A DNA stretch of 64,000 nucleotides, from the NCBI GenBank assembly GCA_012931725.1, contig CM022955.1, positions 15,115,116 through 15,179,115 on the forward strand, read 5' to 3'. The notes beneath the pieces are model-generated. The model was not told where the DNA came from. It searched no databases and saw nothing but the letters and a program-made list of their open reading frames with translations. This document shows, piece by piece, positions 34,901-46,900 of the stretch (position 1 is its first letter; each line of letters starts with the position of its first letter). This DNA is from Litsea cubeba. Taxonomy: Eukaryota > Streptophyta > Magnoliopsida > Laurales > Lauraceae. Made by a program: the position numbers and the translations under genes.

Positions 34901-36253
34901 ACTGGCACTGAGTTGTAATTTCTCTTATTTCTTATCTTTTTACTTTGTTGTTCTTCTCATTAATACTTATTTGGCTCTTAAGTATAGCATATTCTTGTAG
35001 TTTAACATTGTTTTAATGGATAGCATTTCCCCGACATGAGAGATGATACATAAATTGTGCCCCACTTGAACACAAGCTGTTACAGTGGGGCATCAAGGAG
35101 TGAGAAAGGGGAAGTCATAAGCGCTTGTAGTACTGAGGGTTTGAAGGGATCAAATGAGGTGGAGGTTTTAGAAATCCAAGATGACATGATAATGAAAAAA
35201 AAATGTAACAAAGTGGGCTAAGGGTGGAGACGCAATATGGGAAATGAGTTGATAGTAACGGCTTCCTTCTCACATGATTATAATAGAGCAAATGGACAGA
35301 CTGATGAAGTGGTGAAAAGAGGACTAAATAATTTATGTTCTTTTTCTTTATGGTAAACTTCCATTAACAAGCAAGCAGTACAAGAAAATAATTTCTGTTC
35401 ATAAGATAGATTTATTACCCAAAAAAAAAAAAATTGGTGTGTTAAGGAAAAAAAAAAGTTTTTTAGGAGATTATATTTTGGGATCATGTATTGCTCAATT
35501 TGTAGGGGAGGGTGATACTTTTTGAGGATGCATATAGCATACAATCTGTCGTACTAGTAACATTGTCTATTACTCTACATTTTCCTACTATATTAAAATC
35601 CCATTATTAATCAAAACAAACATACATGCATACTTACATTGATATGAGACGTCCACATATAACTCATAAACGGGCTTCCTTGTGGGCCAAACAGACACAT
35701 GCCTATTACTGAATAAGCGAAAAGGTCTAAACATGGATTATGTTTGAGAAAAAGGTCAGATGCTTCAAATTATCCTAACCCTTAATTTTTGGATCTAAAT
35801 TTTACTAGTCATGTATTGTATCTAATTTGGACAATTCAATGAACATAAAAGAAAAAGCACATAATTTCTAGCAGCTAATCTAATAGTAAATGCATCCTAC
35901 CAACATGGGAAGAATAAATACCTTTTATCAATCTTTGTGCTACTTCCTGTGGTGCTTTCTTCTGCTTCCAAAGCCTTCTGAGCATCTGCAAGTTTTGAAG
36001 CAATCTCATCATCAGTGTACCCTTGGTCAATTAATGTCTCCTCTAGCAAAACAAGCTTCAGCTGAATTTGCCTCTTCCGGTCGTGCTCAAGAATCTCCTT
36101 GTTCGCCTTTTTTACACCAGCAGTACCCTGACCAGCCTCAAACTCCTTTGTCTCAACCTTATGATTTTTTGGCTTCACAAAGAACTTATTTGTTTGAATG
36201 TATCCATTCGTACCCGACCCTCTCGGGGTCTGTAATCCAATACCGTTGTACAT
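26847..36253 (-). CDS. SRm300/SRRM2-Cwc21-type spliceosomal protein (Cwf21 domain, RS-rich), spliced
   Basis: The coding sequence is complement(26847-28908, 35922-36253), 797 residues. It starts MYNGIGLQTPRGSGTNGY, the signature opening of Cwc21/SRm300 proteins, has a Cwf21 domain at about residues 50-105, and then a long charged RS-type tail. Cwc21 (yeast) and SRm300/SRRM2 (human) sit in the catalytic spliceosome against Prp8 and Snu114 and act in the nucleus. The splice joins AAAAG/GTATTT to the acceptor TTTGGTCAG so that the codon AGG is rebuilt in frame. The start is the first ATG after a 5' leader intron. The full frame is intact, so I take this as a working gene. It is the only complete protein gene in the window. 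Confidence 0.93.
26911..27290 (-). repeat. 66-bp in-frame tandem repeat (22 residues)
   Basis: The repeat unit is YDDDIGGRSRGTEMEKDSKR plus SR, with five full copies and one 12-residue partial copy. Variation is limited to K/R and G/R swaps, and the DNA copies are nearly identical, so the array is young and likely to vary in copy number. Confidence 0.95.
28909..31684 (-). other. Distal half of the 7 kb intron, nothing recognised
   Basis: Between the acceptor at 28909-28911 and the Copia remnant there is AT-rich DNA with an 18-base A run at about 29985-30003 and no protein-like frames. Confidence 0.5.
33238..33387. repeat. 75-bp tandem duplication inside the Copia remnant
   Basis: GAAATTCTGTGTAC begins at 33238 and 33313; both units contain ATCATAGACATGCATATTCT and AACGGGTAGAATGTATTATC. 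Confidence 0.9.
34149..34271. mobile_element. Short foldback element (palindromic MITE)
   Basis: TGCAGGCCAGACCTAAG at the left pairs with CTTGGGTCTGGCCTGCA at the right, and the inner parts (GGGCCTGTGGGCTGG direct copies, GGGCCAGCCCA) extend the pairing. About 123 bp. It sits within the Copia remnant between the RT and RNase H pieces. No target duplication is clear. Confidence 0.65.
34871..35921 (-). other. Proximal part of the 7 kb intron
   Basis: No features apart from A-runs (35420-35457). The donor is at 35921/35920 (AAAAG then GTATTTATT on the minus strand). Confidence 0.5.
35922..36253 (-). CDS. First coding exon of the SRm300-like gene: Cwc21 N-terminus and Cwf21 domain
   Basis: Encodes residues 1-110 and two bases of codon 111. 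The exon itself begins at about 36272 after the acceptor CTCTTTGCAG, giving 19 bases of leader before ATG. The helical Cwf21 segment runs ANKEILEHDRKRQIQLKL to DDEIASKLADAQKALEAE. This piece contacts the spliceosome core in characterised homologues. Confidence 0.92.
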
Positions 36254-36272
36254 CGCACACTAAGAGTGGAGG

Positions 36273-38607
36273 AAAATCTGCAAAGAGAAGAATTGTTGTG
36301 AAATCTTATGAGGAAAAGAAATTATGACAACCCCATGTCAATGACAACTAGATTGTTAACAAGACACATCGCAATTAGACAGGTTCCACTGGCCTAAAAG
36401 AAAGATTTGTAGATTAGACATCTACCAAAAATAGGCCATCTATCCCATCAATTATTCATTATTAAACTAATCTTTGTTTCAACAGTCCATTTCATCACTG
36501 AGATGGCCAAAAATGATTAATGAGGGTTTTTTTTTTTTTTTTGGTAAATTCTCATTTAATATACTACCCAAAAGGTCATTAATAATTCTTAAAATGACTT
36601 AGGTGAAAAATCTTATATTCTTCTTTGGTGGAATAAATTTTTTATTATAATAAAAAAATATTATTCTTAGGTCGTAATGAAGTATGAAAGGGTTAGCACT
36701 GAGTTGAATAGAAAAGTTGAACTCAAAAGGCCAACCCTGAATGGATGAGGCATGACCACATGAGTTTAATTATGATGACATTTATGATCTTGACAGCGAC
36801 CATGATGATTATGATCCTAGCTAACCACACAATTTTTTTAAAAGAGAAATCTATTTATTTAGCAGCACTTAAGTGGGAAACCACCTGAAGACCAAACATT
36901 TCCTCCTCCTTTTTCTATTCACGAGACATTAAACATCATACAACAGATCCTGATGAGATGCACAATTTTTGGGTAAACCAGAAGACAATACATTGGCTAC
37001 TTTAAGAGGATGCCTAAACACAAATTCGCACATGAAAAAAAAAAAAAGGAAAAGAAAAAAAGAAATCATTGGTCCTAAAGAGGGGTGCAAGACGTAGGGA
37101 AGCAGATGATCCACAATAGATATCTCAGGTGTAAATCACCTTCAATAGCATTCATTTGTAGACAACATCTATCGTTATTACAATAACAGAAGCAATGGGA
37201 TTTACTTGTCCTTTGCAGGTTTACAAGACATCTAAAATTGTCTTTTTTGGTCTAGATGTGGTATATATTGTAATTTTCCAGCTTTCCCGCAAGAAAATAA
37301 TCTAGGTTTGGGATCAGGTCCTTTTTTAAAAGGGTAAAATCCTTTGGAGGATGCTTCTCTTAGTTATTTTTTGGTCATCTAATATTTGTGGAGAAGCCTA
37401 AAGGAGGGCTGAGATGGCATTTGATCCCCTGCCCAGGCATGTTGATATTAATGATGGAGTGGCATGGGGTAAGCCAGATTCCTATTAGTGGAACTACTAT
37501 TTGTTGCAGTGAATAACGTCATTAACCTAATAATTGCCAATAGAAAATGAACAGTAGCAGGAAAATAAACCATGGGACCAACACAATTTTGATCCTATGG
37601 ATCCCCATCCCTAAGCCCTACGCTTGGAGAGTAGTGCTTGTTTGGTCTTTCCTACGCATGCTGCCTCAATTAGTATCCGAGCAAAGATACATCTCAAATG
37701 GCTCTTCCAACCGAGATTGAGGTAACCCAGTAATCTTATTCCCTTGTTTGAATTTCTTTCAATCCATTATCATCATCTAGCCCACCCCATCCATCCATTC
37801 CATTATCCCAGCCCCCAAACCTGCAATCTCAGCAGCACAGTCGCAGACCATCCAGCCCATCACCACAACCCCACCACACGATCCCTGTCCCTGGATCCAA
37901 CCACCTTCCCTTCATCGTCTTCCCAAAACCGCACCACCAACCCAGCCAAACCATATTCTCAAATTCCCATCCACCCTAATCCGTAACCACGAAAACCCAA
38001 AATTACCAAAATCCTAACTTCCCCAGAAGAAATCCCATCCACCCTAATCCGTAACCACTAACCGAATTTCCATAAACCCAAAATCACAAACCGAGGCTCA
38101 ATCCATACCTTTCGAACCATTCCCAGATCTAATAGAAGCAACAAAACCCAAAATCCGCAACAACCAAATCCATCCCAGAACCCTAAAACCCCAAATCCTT
38201 CAACGCCCTCGCCTAATTTCATAAAATCCCCAAAACCCAAACCCTAATCAACAATTATCAGAAACAGGTTGACCCAATTTTCTCCAAAGCCCCGAAATCA
38301 CCCAAGGCCCTAAACCAGATCCCCAATTCCCGAACCCAAAATCCCCCCTCGATTTTCGAAAACCTAAACCTAATCCCTTACCACTACAACCCAAATCCCT
38401 ATTAGCTAAAACCCATCTTCGTCCTGATCCCCAAAAATCCCTAAAAAGAAAACCCAATCCCAGCCTTCAGAAGCCCTAACAACCCAAGCCCAGACTCCGA
38501 TTCCGATCCACCCAATCCATCTCCAACCTCACAAACCCAACCAACAAAACCTCAAACCCCAAATCCCAGGTTTGAAAGAGAGACAGAAAAAGGGAAGCTT
38601 TACGTAC
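36273..38607 (-). other. Leader intron of the SRm300-like gene
   Basis: Bounded by donor CAG/GTACGT at 38608/38607 and acceptor CTCTTTGCAG at 36273. Long 5' leader introns are common in plant housekeeping genes and often raise expression. 37560-37720 resembles 46870-46990 (shared ATCCCTAAGCCCTA and GAGAGTA), a dispersed repeat. 37740-38500 is C-rich with many ACCC and AACCC phrases and no coding frame I trust. Confidence 0.6.
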
Positions 38608-38650
38608 CTGTGCCCTACTTCGTCCCTCTCTTTCTAATCGCAAGCCCAGA
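38608..38650 (-). other. Non-coding first exon of the SRm300-like gene
   Basis: Short pyrimidine/purine-biased leader ending in a consensus donor CAG/GTACGT. The upstream limit is estimated from the TATA-like box and could differ by tens of bases. Confidence 0.5.
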
Positions 38651-38677
38651 AGCAGCAGAAGCTGAGCAGAGCTTCGG

Positions 38678-38685
38678 TTTAAATA
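38678..38685 (-). promoter_or_regulatory. TATA-like box of the SRm300-like gene
   Basis: TATTTAAA on the minus strand, about 30 bp before the inferred start of the leader exon. Confidence 0.4.
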
Positions 38686-39053
38686 CTCCTGTTGTCGCAC
38701 CAAGTCCCTAAATAGGACCAAAATGAGCACCTTTCTGTCGCACGTGTCCCACTTCACATGATCACACGACGGAGTCCCTCTTCTGGGCTTGAATTGAATT
38801 TGGTTCCATCAGACCCAACAATCAACAATAAGAAGGCAAAATTAGCAAAATGTCCCTATAAGTGAATGTATCCAGCCTCTAGTCCAAGGAAAAACTTATT
38901 AAGGCCTATGGTCCACTTAGCTAGACTATTTGCAGTGAGAGGTCCCTGAACCCACATGTTTGCATTTTTCTTGACGAAATTGCCCTTTCAACCGATTTTG
39001 ACACAAAATTTTGAAATTCAAAATTTCAAATCTTTAATTATCCCTCTTCTTTA

Positions 39054-39728
39054 GTGTGGAAAGGAACTTTCTTCTCTCTGCAAATCAGTCCTATCTCTTC
39101 CAATGGCTGGACGACCCCGATCTCATTGTTCTGCCAGGAAGGATCGAAGACGCAAAAGAAGTCCAAGATTGGAGTTGCAGAAGGGAGATCGATTTCGATC
39201 TTTGTTGGGCCACACAATCAGTTGCAGAGGAGAACGGAGAAGGGTTCTCAATTTCTATTGGGCCATGCTGGCCAGAGGGGAAGCGGAAAGGAGACGAGCA
39301 GTTGGGATCACAGCTCGAGTCTCATGCCAGAAGAGTCTCCCATGGCCTCTCCGATGAGGAATTCGAAATTCGCGTTGCCATCTTTGACGACGAGATTCTC
39401 GCCAAAGTCTCCCCTGCATCGTTTGAAATTATCGTCGGATTCGCCGCTGCTGGCGACGCTGAGCAACAAGGCGGCGCCGCTTCTGCAGAGGTGGAAGGTG
39501 GAGGAGGAGGAGGAGAAAGGGGGGCTGTTCACTGCTGTCATCGGAAAAAAAAAAACGCCGTCGCTCGTCATCAGACTCACTCCGATCGTCGCTGAACGCC
39601 GTCGTCCCGCTGCTGTTGTGTCGTCGCCGGATTCTTCCGCTGCCATCCCGTCATGTTGTGCCATCGCTGGGGAGGAAGAAGACTCCCCCGGCCTGTTACA
39701 GAACCCAGGAAGAAGAAGAAGACGATGA
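39054..39728 (+). pseudogene. GC-rich captured coding fragment, strand and frame unclear
   Basis: Both strands are open: + frame of 224 codons (39054-39728), an overlapping + frame of 179, and a minus frame of 118 (39308-39664). The local GC content is far above the surroundings. A strand call is impossible by eye: the + frame contains MASPMRNSKFALPSLTTRFS and a poly-E run, the minus frame NLVVKDGNANFEFLIGEAMG. I know no family for either. The contrast in base composition marks it as captured exon DNA. Confidence 0.35.
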
Positions 39729-39959
39729 TTTGGGTTTAGTTCTGGGTCAGTTCTAACCTGACCTACTACGGAAGCCCAGCCCAGACCCCATACTAGGTGG
39801 TGGCAGTTTGACTAGGTTCAACGCCCAGAATTATTTCTGGATTTCTGGAGCCATCCGGACTCAGAATTGCATTCCGTTTTTTTTTTTTTTTTGTTGGATT
39901 CGTATTATCGACGAAATCTACAAGGTAGACAGAATGGATTGATGGTGACAGAGCTTAAT

Positions 39960-40690
39960 TGCAGGCTTTACTGTAAATTTATCTGATTTTTTATCAAATT
40001 TATCTGTTTTTTGTCAAATTTATCTGAGTTTTGATCAAATTTATCTGTTTTTTGTCATATTTATCTGAGTGTTGTTCAAATTTATCTATTTTTTGTCATA
40101 TTTCTTTACGTTTTTGGTAAATTTATCTGAGTTTTTTTCAAAAATTTATTTGAGTTTTTGGTAAATTTATCTGAGTTTTGTTCAAATTTATCTATTTTCT
40201 GTCAAATTTATCCGAGTGTTGTTCAAATTTATCTGTTTTCTGTCATATTTCTTTGTGTTTTTGGTAAATTTATTTGAGTTTTTTTCAAAACTTATCTGAG
40301 TTTTTTAGCAAATTTATTTACGTTTTTTTAAATATGTATGCGTTTTTTAAATTTATTTTCGTTATTTTAAATTTATTTGTATTTTTTGAAATTTTCTTTG
40401 GATCTTTTGAGATTTATTTGAGTCTTTTGAAATTTATTTATATTTTCTGAGATTTATTTGGATATTTTGAAACTTATTTGCATCTTTTTAAATTTATTTG
40501 CGTTATTTGAAATTTATTTATATTTTTTGAAATTTATTTGGATATTTTGAAACTTATTTGCATCTTTTTAAATTTATTTGCGTTATTTGATTATATATTG
40601 CTTTTTTTTAACTTATTGCATTTTTCGAAATTATTTCATTTTTTAAAATTTATTTTCATTTTTTTGAAATTTATTTGTTTGTTTTTAGAA
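39960..40690. repeat. AT-rich minisatellite of AAATTTATCTGAGTTTT-type units
   Basis: About thirty degenerate units of roughly 20-25 bp, each with AAATTTAT followed by CTG/TTG and a T-run. The first half is richer in ATCTG, the second in TTTGNNTTTTT. Confidence 0.8.
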
Positions 40691-40917
40691 TTTATTTGAA
40701 AATCTGGGGATTCCATTAATCGTGGGCAATTAAATGTTAGTTGGCCATTATTAATGGGATATCCCACCAATCATGGGTTATGATATAAAGAAAGGGTAAA
40801 CTAGACATTTCAGGTGTGAGAAAGTGTGGGAGGGACCTTTGGCTCTATGACTTTTTTTTGTGGATCTAAGGCCATAAAGTGTAATGTTCAGGGACCTGTC
40901 GCCGAATGCCCCTAAGA

Positions 40918-41566
40918 AGAAATTAAATTAGAAAAGACAAAACAAATTAAAACAAAAGGTTAAAAGTAGAAGTTTATTACAAACCAGGTTAGGCAGACCT
41001 AACCCACTAAAGAGCTTCCAAAGCCCAATCCATTCTACACAAGCGCTCGCTTTCGGCCGTTGATCTTTGGACCGTGATATTTGGGCCATCCAAAATCTGA
41101 TTAGCAATCCGTTGGGTCTTCACACTATTGTCAACAAGATCTATGCATCAGGTCAGTCAATTTTAGAAGACATCATGTTTATTCTTCTTTTGCATCCAAT
41201 ATGAGCAATAAAGAAAACTTTATCAAAAGAGATATGGAGATCCATATTATAAGAAAGGGTCTTATTTTTAGCAGTTTATCCATTTGAAGCAAGGAGATTT
41301 GACGATCAATGAGTACACCTGTCAATATCAAAATATGAAGTTTCATTTTGTGATTTAAAGAGCATAGATAAAGATTATAAAAGTCACCATACTAGAGATT
41401 TGTGATCGAACATACGAGATAAAATGTGTTTCTACATAACCATTAAAGAAGCATATACTGAAGCAATCTATGTTGAGCACATACTTTGATATTCTCAAAC
41501 GCAACTGTGTAAATATCAAGAAGGAAATTCCTAGCAAAAAATAAAATTATTCATATTGTTAAATCC
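40918..41566. other. Intergenic, nothing recognised
   Basis: No coding frames, ends or repeats that I can support. Confidence 0.5.
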
Positions 41567-42008
41567 CAGTGGCAGACCTACATTATCCGGGGAGGTCGCC
41601 CTAGGTCTAATCCAAAAAAGGGCTAAAAGTATGGCCCATGCGCCATTTTAGTAAAGTGATTGCCCCAACCAGGACTCGAAAAATTCGCCCTATCTCAAAG
41701 ATCTCCCGAACGAAAAACATTAGAACCCTTCACTCAATATTTCTCTTTCTTCCACTTCAAGCTAGGCAATTTGGGTTCTACACAACAACATACCATAAAT
41801 GTCCGTCCTTTCACCATACCTTTACACAATATGTGGGGAAACAATATGTTGATTAGTAGCGGGATATGAGTTCTTTATACTTAATTTGAAAAAAAATTAA
41901 ACCATGCAATAATTGGAAATTATTGGTAGTTGGCTTTGATTTTGACAGTTTCAATTTTTAATTAACCATCATATGCCCCACCCAAATGAGGGTCCTGGGT
42001 CCGCCACT
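41567..42008. mobile_element. hAT-like MITE with CAGTGGC termini
   Basis: CAGTGGCAGACC at the left and GGTCCGCCACTG at the right form inverted ends widespread in plant genomes. The flanking octamers (TTAAATCC and AATAATCC) match at five positions only, so the duplication has decayed. 442 bp, non-coding. Confidence 0.7.
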
Positions 42009-44537
42009 GAATAATCCTACACTTGTCATGCGCCGATTTTTAACAACCAATGAGAAGGAATAAAAAGAGTATAAACAGACAAAGAATTTCTAAATATGGG
42101 TAAAGTGCGAATACGGGTTAACTAATTTTTTGTTATTGAAAATGGTAGTGTAATAAAATTTTTCGCACCATAAGTTATTGACAAATTTCATTGGCCAACT
42201 AAGAAGGTACACATGGTCTCATGGTTTTGTAATCTATGTGACTCACATATGTCTAGTATATTTCAAGATTGCTGGTTATGAAGATAAGATTTAATGTGAT
42301 GTGATCTCTATGAATATCATTTATATTCTTTTGGGACGACCATTACTTTATGATCAGAAGGTACACAACGACAAATAAAAGAACACATATTCTTTTCTAT
42401 GGAAAGGAAAATAGGCTTTGCTCGTTCCATTACAACCAATGACCGCATCTTCAACTACATCACCCTCTTCAACTGATGAATCAAAAGGCGAACAAAAAGA
42501 AGAACCCAGAATCACTAACATTAAGAAGCAATATCAAGACACAAAAGATTTCATGACTGCTTCAGATAAAGTGGTATGCAAAAGCTATTGAGGAAGATCA
42601 TACTTCGGACAAACTTAAAGACAAAGGGACTAAATTTCTTTCTATGGACAGTGTTGATCTCCATAAGCAAGAGGCAAAGAAAGACAAATTACAATCAAAG
42701 ATTGAAGACATGGATCGAATGTACGAAAGGCCTAGTAATTCATTAAATCTTATGAGTGTTTCAAAAGAGCAATGCAAATCATCGGAATATAATTACATTG
42801 TCCAACCGGTTTTGAAAGAAGACCCAGTCATTGAATCCTTTATATTGACTTTATCTTTGGAGATCAACAACGGGTATTCAAAGATTGTGTGCAGATAATA
42901 CAAAGGGAAAATCTCAAAACAGGGCTTAATTAAGTTTTGCCCAGATTTCAAAACAGGACAAAAGGAAATCCCACATTTCAAAACAGGCTTAAGTTTTCTA
43001 TTTTCTATTTACCCTTCAAATCAGGACATCAGCGTTTTTCTAGTGACTTTCTCCGTCCATTTTCTTCAAAATACCAAACCTACCCTATAGCCTTTCTCTC
43101 TGTTTAGGATCGACGATCTTCCCTCATGCCTCCTTGGGTCACATAAAAGATGGTGGCGGTAGAGCCGATTTGGGATAAGTTAGGGAGCAAGTGAGGATGT
43201 ATCCGCTCCCATCGATGGTCACAAGTCTTCCTTTCTTTGTTTGCAACACAAATACAGGGCTTTGCCCTTCCTTCTCCGGCGACGGCAACAAGTGGAAAGG
43301 TATTTTCAAGTCTGAAATCAGAGATAACCCCTTCTCTCTCCTTTCTCCTTGGATCTGCACGTGTCCCGGCAACAAAGATTGGCTGCTGGACGACAGTTTT
43401 CTGCAGTGATGGTGATTCGGCGAGACGTGTTCCGATCTAGCTAGATCGACTGCTGTTTAGCGGATGTGGACTTCTCTCTTCAATGTTAGAGGCCCACCCT
43501 TCTCTTGTCTTTGCAGGCATTGAGACCATATCTCTTTTTTTTTTCCTTTGTTTCAAGGCTTTTCTCTGTGTTCGAGTAGCAAGCCATTCATTTTGTAAGC
43601 AAATACAATCGGAGAATTAGATAACATCACAATGGACATCTGGCCAAAAGTGGATCGTCATTACCGAGCTCCATTATGGCACACCTAACACACTTGGGAA
43701 AAGAAGAAGTCATTGGGACGAGAAGAAGAAATGAAAGTAGAAGTAAATGAGGCCTATCAATTTTCTTGCTTTTTCTTAGATATGACCATGTATTTGTTGA
43801 TCAAACAAAATTATATAGAGAAGGGAGGAAATGAGTGAGGGTGTTGAACGATTTAGCCTCCAACTCCAAATGAAAATAAAATAATTCAGCTCACAGTAAA
43901 CTTAATGAAGACATCAGATTCTTTGGTTATATACACTTGACATCGGATTGCATAGTCCTTTGTTGGATGTCAGCGATGATGCTTTGACATTGTGGATGAA
44001 TTTTGTTGTGGCCTTTCCGATCCCCCTTGACGTGGTATGGGAGGACGGGGCAACTGTTTAAAAGAAACTACGATACAGATATGAACATCACTAGGGGAAG
44101 ACGTCCATGGCTGATCTTGAACAAGACAGATTTTAAAACAAATCTGATTGCAGCATATACGCAGCACAAATCGGCCATATAAATCGCATTATAACTCCAC
44201 CGAATCATGATCAACAAGTGTATAATTAAAGGAGATACAAGAAGACTAGTACCTTGATGATATGTAGACTTCAAATCTCTGAAATAAAAGATCCAAAGGG
44301 TTGAACTCAGACCTGCAATCAGCAAACACCTTGCTGGAATTTTCTGCAGTAGAATTGCTTTTGATCTTCTCTATTTCACTTCCAAATCTGATTGGCTAAG
44401 ATGGTGGGATCTTAATCTAGATTTCTAGATGGGTTTTGAGAACTTTTTATCTATGGAAAAATCTCAAACCTGAAGCTCTCTTCAATGAAGAAGAGAAAAA
44501 GGTTGGACGTGTGGGATTCTCTAGCATAGAGGATATG

Positions 44538-46145
44538 TGTTGGATGTCCGGGGGGGCGCCGGGGGGGGGGGGGGGGGCTTCCTCCTTTTATTGAAAACTT
44601 TAGGATTCCTTTCCTTAAAAGCTATCCCTACTAATTCTCTTGGATGTCCTAAAAGGAAAGTACAATCCAAAGATTTATTTACTTCTATAAACACTCCAAT
44701 TAGAAAAGGAAATTAAAGGAACATCCCACAAACTTTAGCAATTAGTAACCTTAGTTACACAACACTTACTAATTTAAGTTTCTAATTCAAAAAGGAAACT
44801 TTACCATAGGAATACTAATCCAAAGAGGAGTCCAATCTTCCAAATAGAGAGACCTACTCAAAATTGAAAACCTCACCTATGGAATTCCCATTATGAACGT
44901 CCCACATAAAATAATGCACACCATGGCCCACATGATTATTAATCATACCATGACCCACAATTTAATAATTTATCTAGAATTAAATTCATGTATGCCATCA
45001 AAGGCCTATTTGAATTTAAACTCAAAATTATTTTTTCACTAAAATAATTCAACCAAATATCATCGAAACAATTTAGGAAACCATGCCAATATAGGAAAGT
45101 GACTAGAGAAGGGACCAAAAGACATATTTGCCCTTGGCTCCCAAAATGACCAAAAATGTCCATGCTAAACCCATAGCAACATTAAGACCATTTTAACCTT
45201 AACTCATTCCACTATAGAGTTATGGTTGAACTCCAGGGACAAATAATAATTATAAAATAAGCTCGTCAGAAAATGACAGTTGTCTTCGACCTACTAAGTA
45301 AAATGATCTAAATGCCCCTCTATGTAACATCCATAATCAAGTCAGGTTATCCGATGTACTATCAACCTTCTCGATTACATCTAAACCTTAGAACTTCATA
45401 TCCTTAACTTAATCATCATCCGGATATCATTCTCTTGGTCCAGGGAGCGACCCACAAGTTCAATATCCATATGGAACATCCATATACCAAGATCTTAGAT
45501 TTTGATGATTAATCGGATAATTCTAAGGGGACGATCATTCCATCATTAGATGACATAGATTTTTTATTGCATCTGCATGTCCCAATTGATCAAGTCCGAG
45601 TACCCAAAACACAGAACTGTTGACCCATGAAAAGAATCTCACCCATAGTGAATAAAAGCACAAGAACTTGACTTCATCAGTTCATCCACAAATGCTCAAG
45701 ATTAAGAGCACTGGTCACTCAGTAGCATGAGGTGACTTGAACTCTCTCAGTGATAGTACTATTTTAAAGATCACACCTACAATGGTCCTGTTCAATGCAT
45801 TGCATATGCACTAATGAGATAAATCCGGGAAAGGCCTCCCATGACTTAGGTAAGTCACCCTGAATACAGGAGAGTCTCTCACTATAACTTATACCAAGAT
45901 GAAGTGCCCAACTCCATCTCTCAGTTATGAACAAATATGTTGTTTCTAGTGTCCATAAATCAGACCTATCTATGTGTAGGCACTACACACCTAATTTATT
46001 TACTAGAAACAATGGGCCTTACACAACCATACATATATACATGTTTAAAGAGAAAAGAGTCATTCCATTAAATAACCAGTAAATATCCAGTAACAAAAGA
46101 TGAGAGTGCAGCTAGTGGGCTTTTAGGCATACACCAATCCCAACA
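44538..46145 (-). mobile_element. Probable solo LTR nested in the MULE
   Basis: The block begins TGTTGGATGTCC and ends CCAATCCCAACA, giving the TG...CA ends of an LTR with a TGTTGG/CCAACA inverted pair. On the minus strand it opens TGTTGGGATTGGTGTATGCC then TAAAAGCCCACTAGC, phrases I associate with Copia LTRs. The flanking pentamers (ATATG and CTGTT) do not match, so the call is tentative. It lacks any coding domain. Confidence 0.45.
44550..44577. repeat. Poly(G) tract
   Basis: GGGGGGG, then CGCC, then a run of 17 G. It lies just inside the left edge of the LTR-like block and could form a G-quadruplex; length may be unreliable in assembly. Confidence 0.8.
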
Positions 46146-46900
46146 CTGTTGCCATACATGGAAGGAAGATTGTCGATCCTCGAAGGAGACAAGGGCCAAA
46201 AGGATATTTTTGGTATTTTGAAGATAAATAGATTGAAAAAGTCGCCAGAAAACTCTTATTTCGCCGGATGTCTTGATTTGAAAAATAAATGGAAAATTTA
46301 AGCCCTGTTTTGAAATGTGAGTTTTTTTCTATCCTGTTTTGGAATCTAGGAAAAACTTAAACCCTATTTTGAGATTTTCCCTAATACAAATTTAATAATT
46401 GCAACACCAATTCATTCAAGTGCGTGTCCAAGAAAAATCCGACCATCAAACAAAGCAATACTTGAAATCTTCTTGGAGTAAAAGATTGAGTGAAGCTTAC
46501 AAGCCATGTCAATGAAGAACAATAAGAGAATTGGAAGCTTTTGTGATTGATCTTCGACCCAATAGAACATCTATCGAACTCGAGGTCGAGTTCCCTCCAA
46601 GAGGGGCTGAATTAATGGTGGCTAGATCCATAATCGGCCAGCCTATTCAGCTCAACCTACAAGCTCCAAATTTTAAGCAAAAGGCCCAATAAAAGTGGTG
46701 ATTTCTAAATCGTGCATTCAAACCTTAGCTAAAATCTGGAGACATTTTTAATTTGGAAATTTAGTCTTTATAAAGAGATGTAATTCGCATGTCATTCAAA
46801 AGAAGTTCAGTGATTAGTAAAATTCTCTCACTGAGTTGAGTTTCTCTTTCAATTGTGTGTCTGTGGTGTGAGACCAAGACAGTTTTGATCTTAAGCATCC

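Larger units (their letters stand above)
38836..40917. mobile_element. Probable Pack-MULE with diverged ends
   Basis: The ends (GGCAAAATTAGCAAAATGTC on the left; the complement of GGGGCATTCGGCGACAGGTC on the right) are similar, and TAAGAAG flanks both sides at about 38829 and 40913. Both arms contain AGGTCCCTGAAC in inverted orientation, though offset. Between them is a GC-rich coding-like block (39054-39728) and an AT-rich array (39960-40690), the usual layout of a Pack-MULE. The boundaries are not certain. Confidence 0.45.
42905..46381. mobile_element. MULE of the GGGAAAAT family, 9-bp target duplication
   Basis: Starts GGGAAAATCTCAAAACAGGG and ends in the complement; flanked by TAATACAAA at 42896-42904 and 46382-46390. 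The arms (about 42905-43110 and 46170-46381) match those at 23351-24654, including AAAACTTA and the GACATC phrase. The interior 43100-44470 may hold captured host DNA: a minus-strand frame at 43139-43375 (TKKGRLVTIDGSGYILTCSL) is the most protein-like. 44538-46145 appears to be a later insertion. Confidence 0.92.
42430..46900 (+). pseudogene. Decayed element, possibly an internally deleted LTR retrotransposon, split by a MULE
   Basis: Left of the MULE a + frame reads MDSVDLHKQEAKKDKLQSKI and onward to the insertion point; right of it the sequence resumes at one copy of TAATACAAA. At about 46560-46615 the DNA GAACTCGAGGTCGAGTTCC followed by AAGAGGGG resembles the end of Ty3/Gypsy polyproteins and the polypurine tract. 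No protease, RT or integrase is present. 46800-46990 could be LTR. The assignment is an inference from these phrases; it may be something else. Confidence 0.35.
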
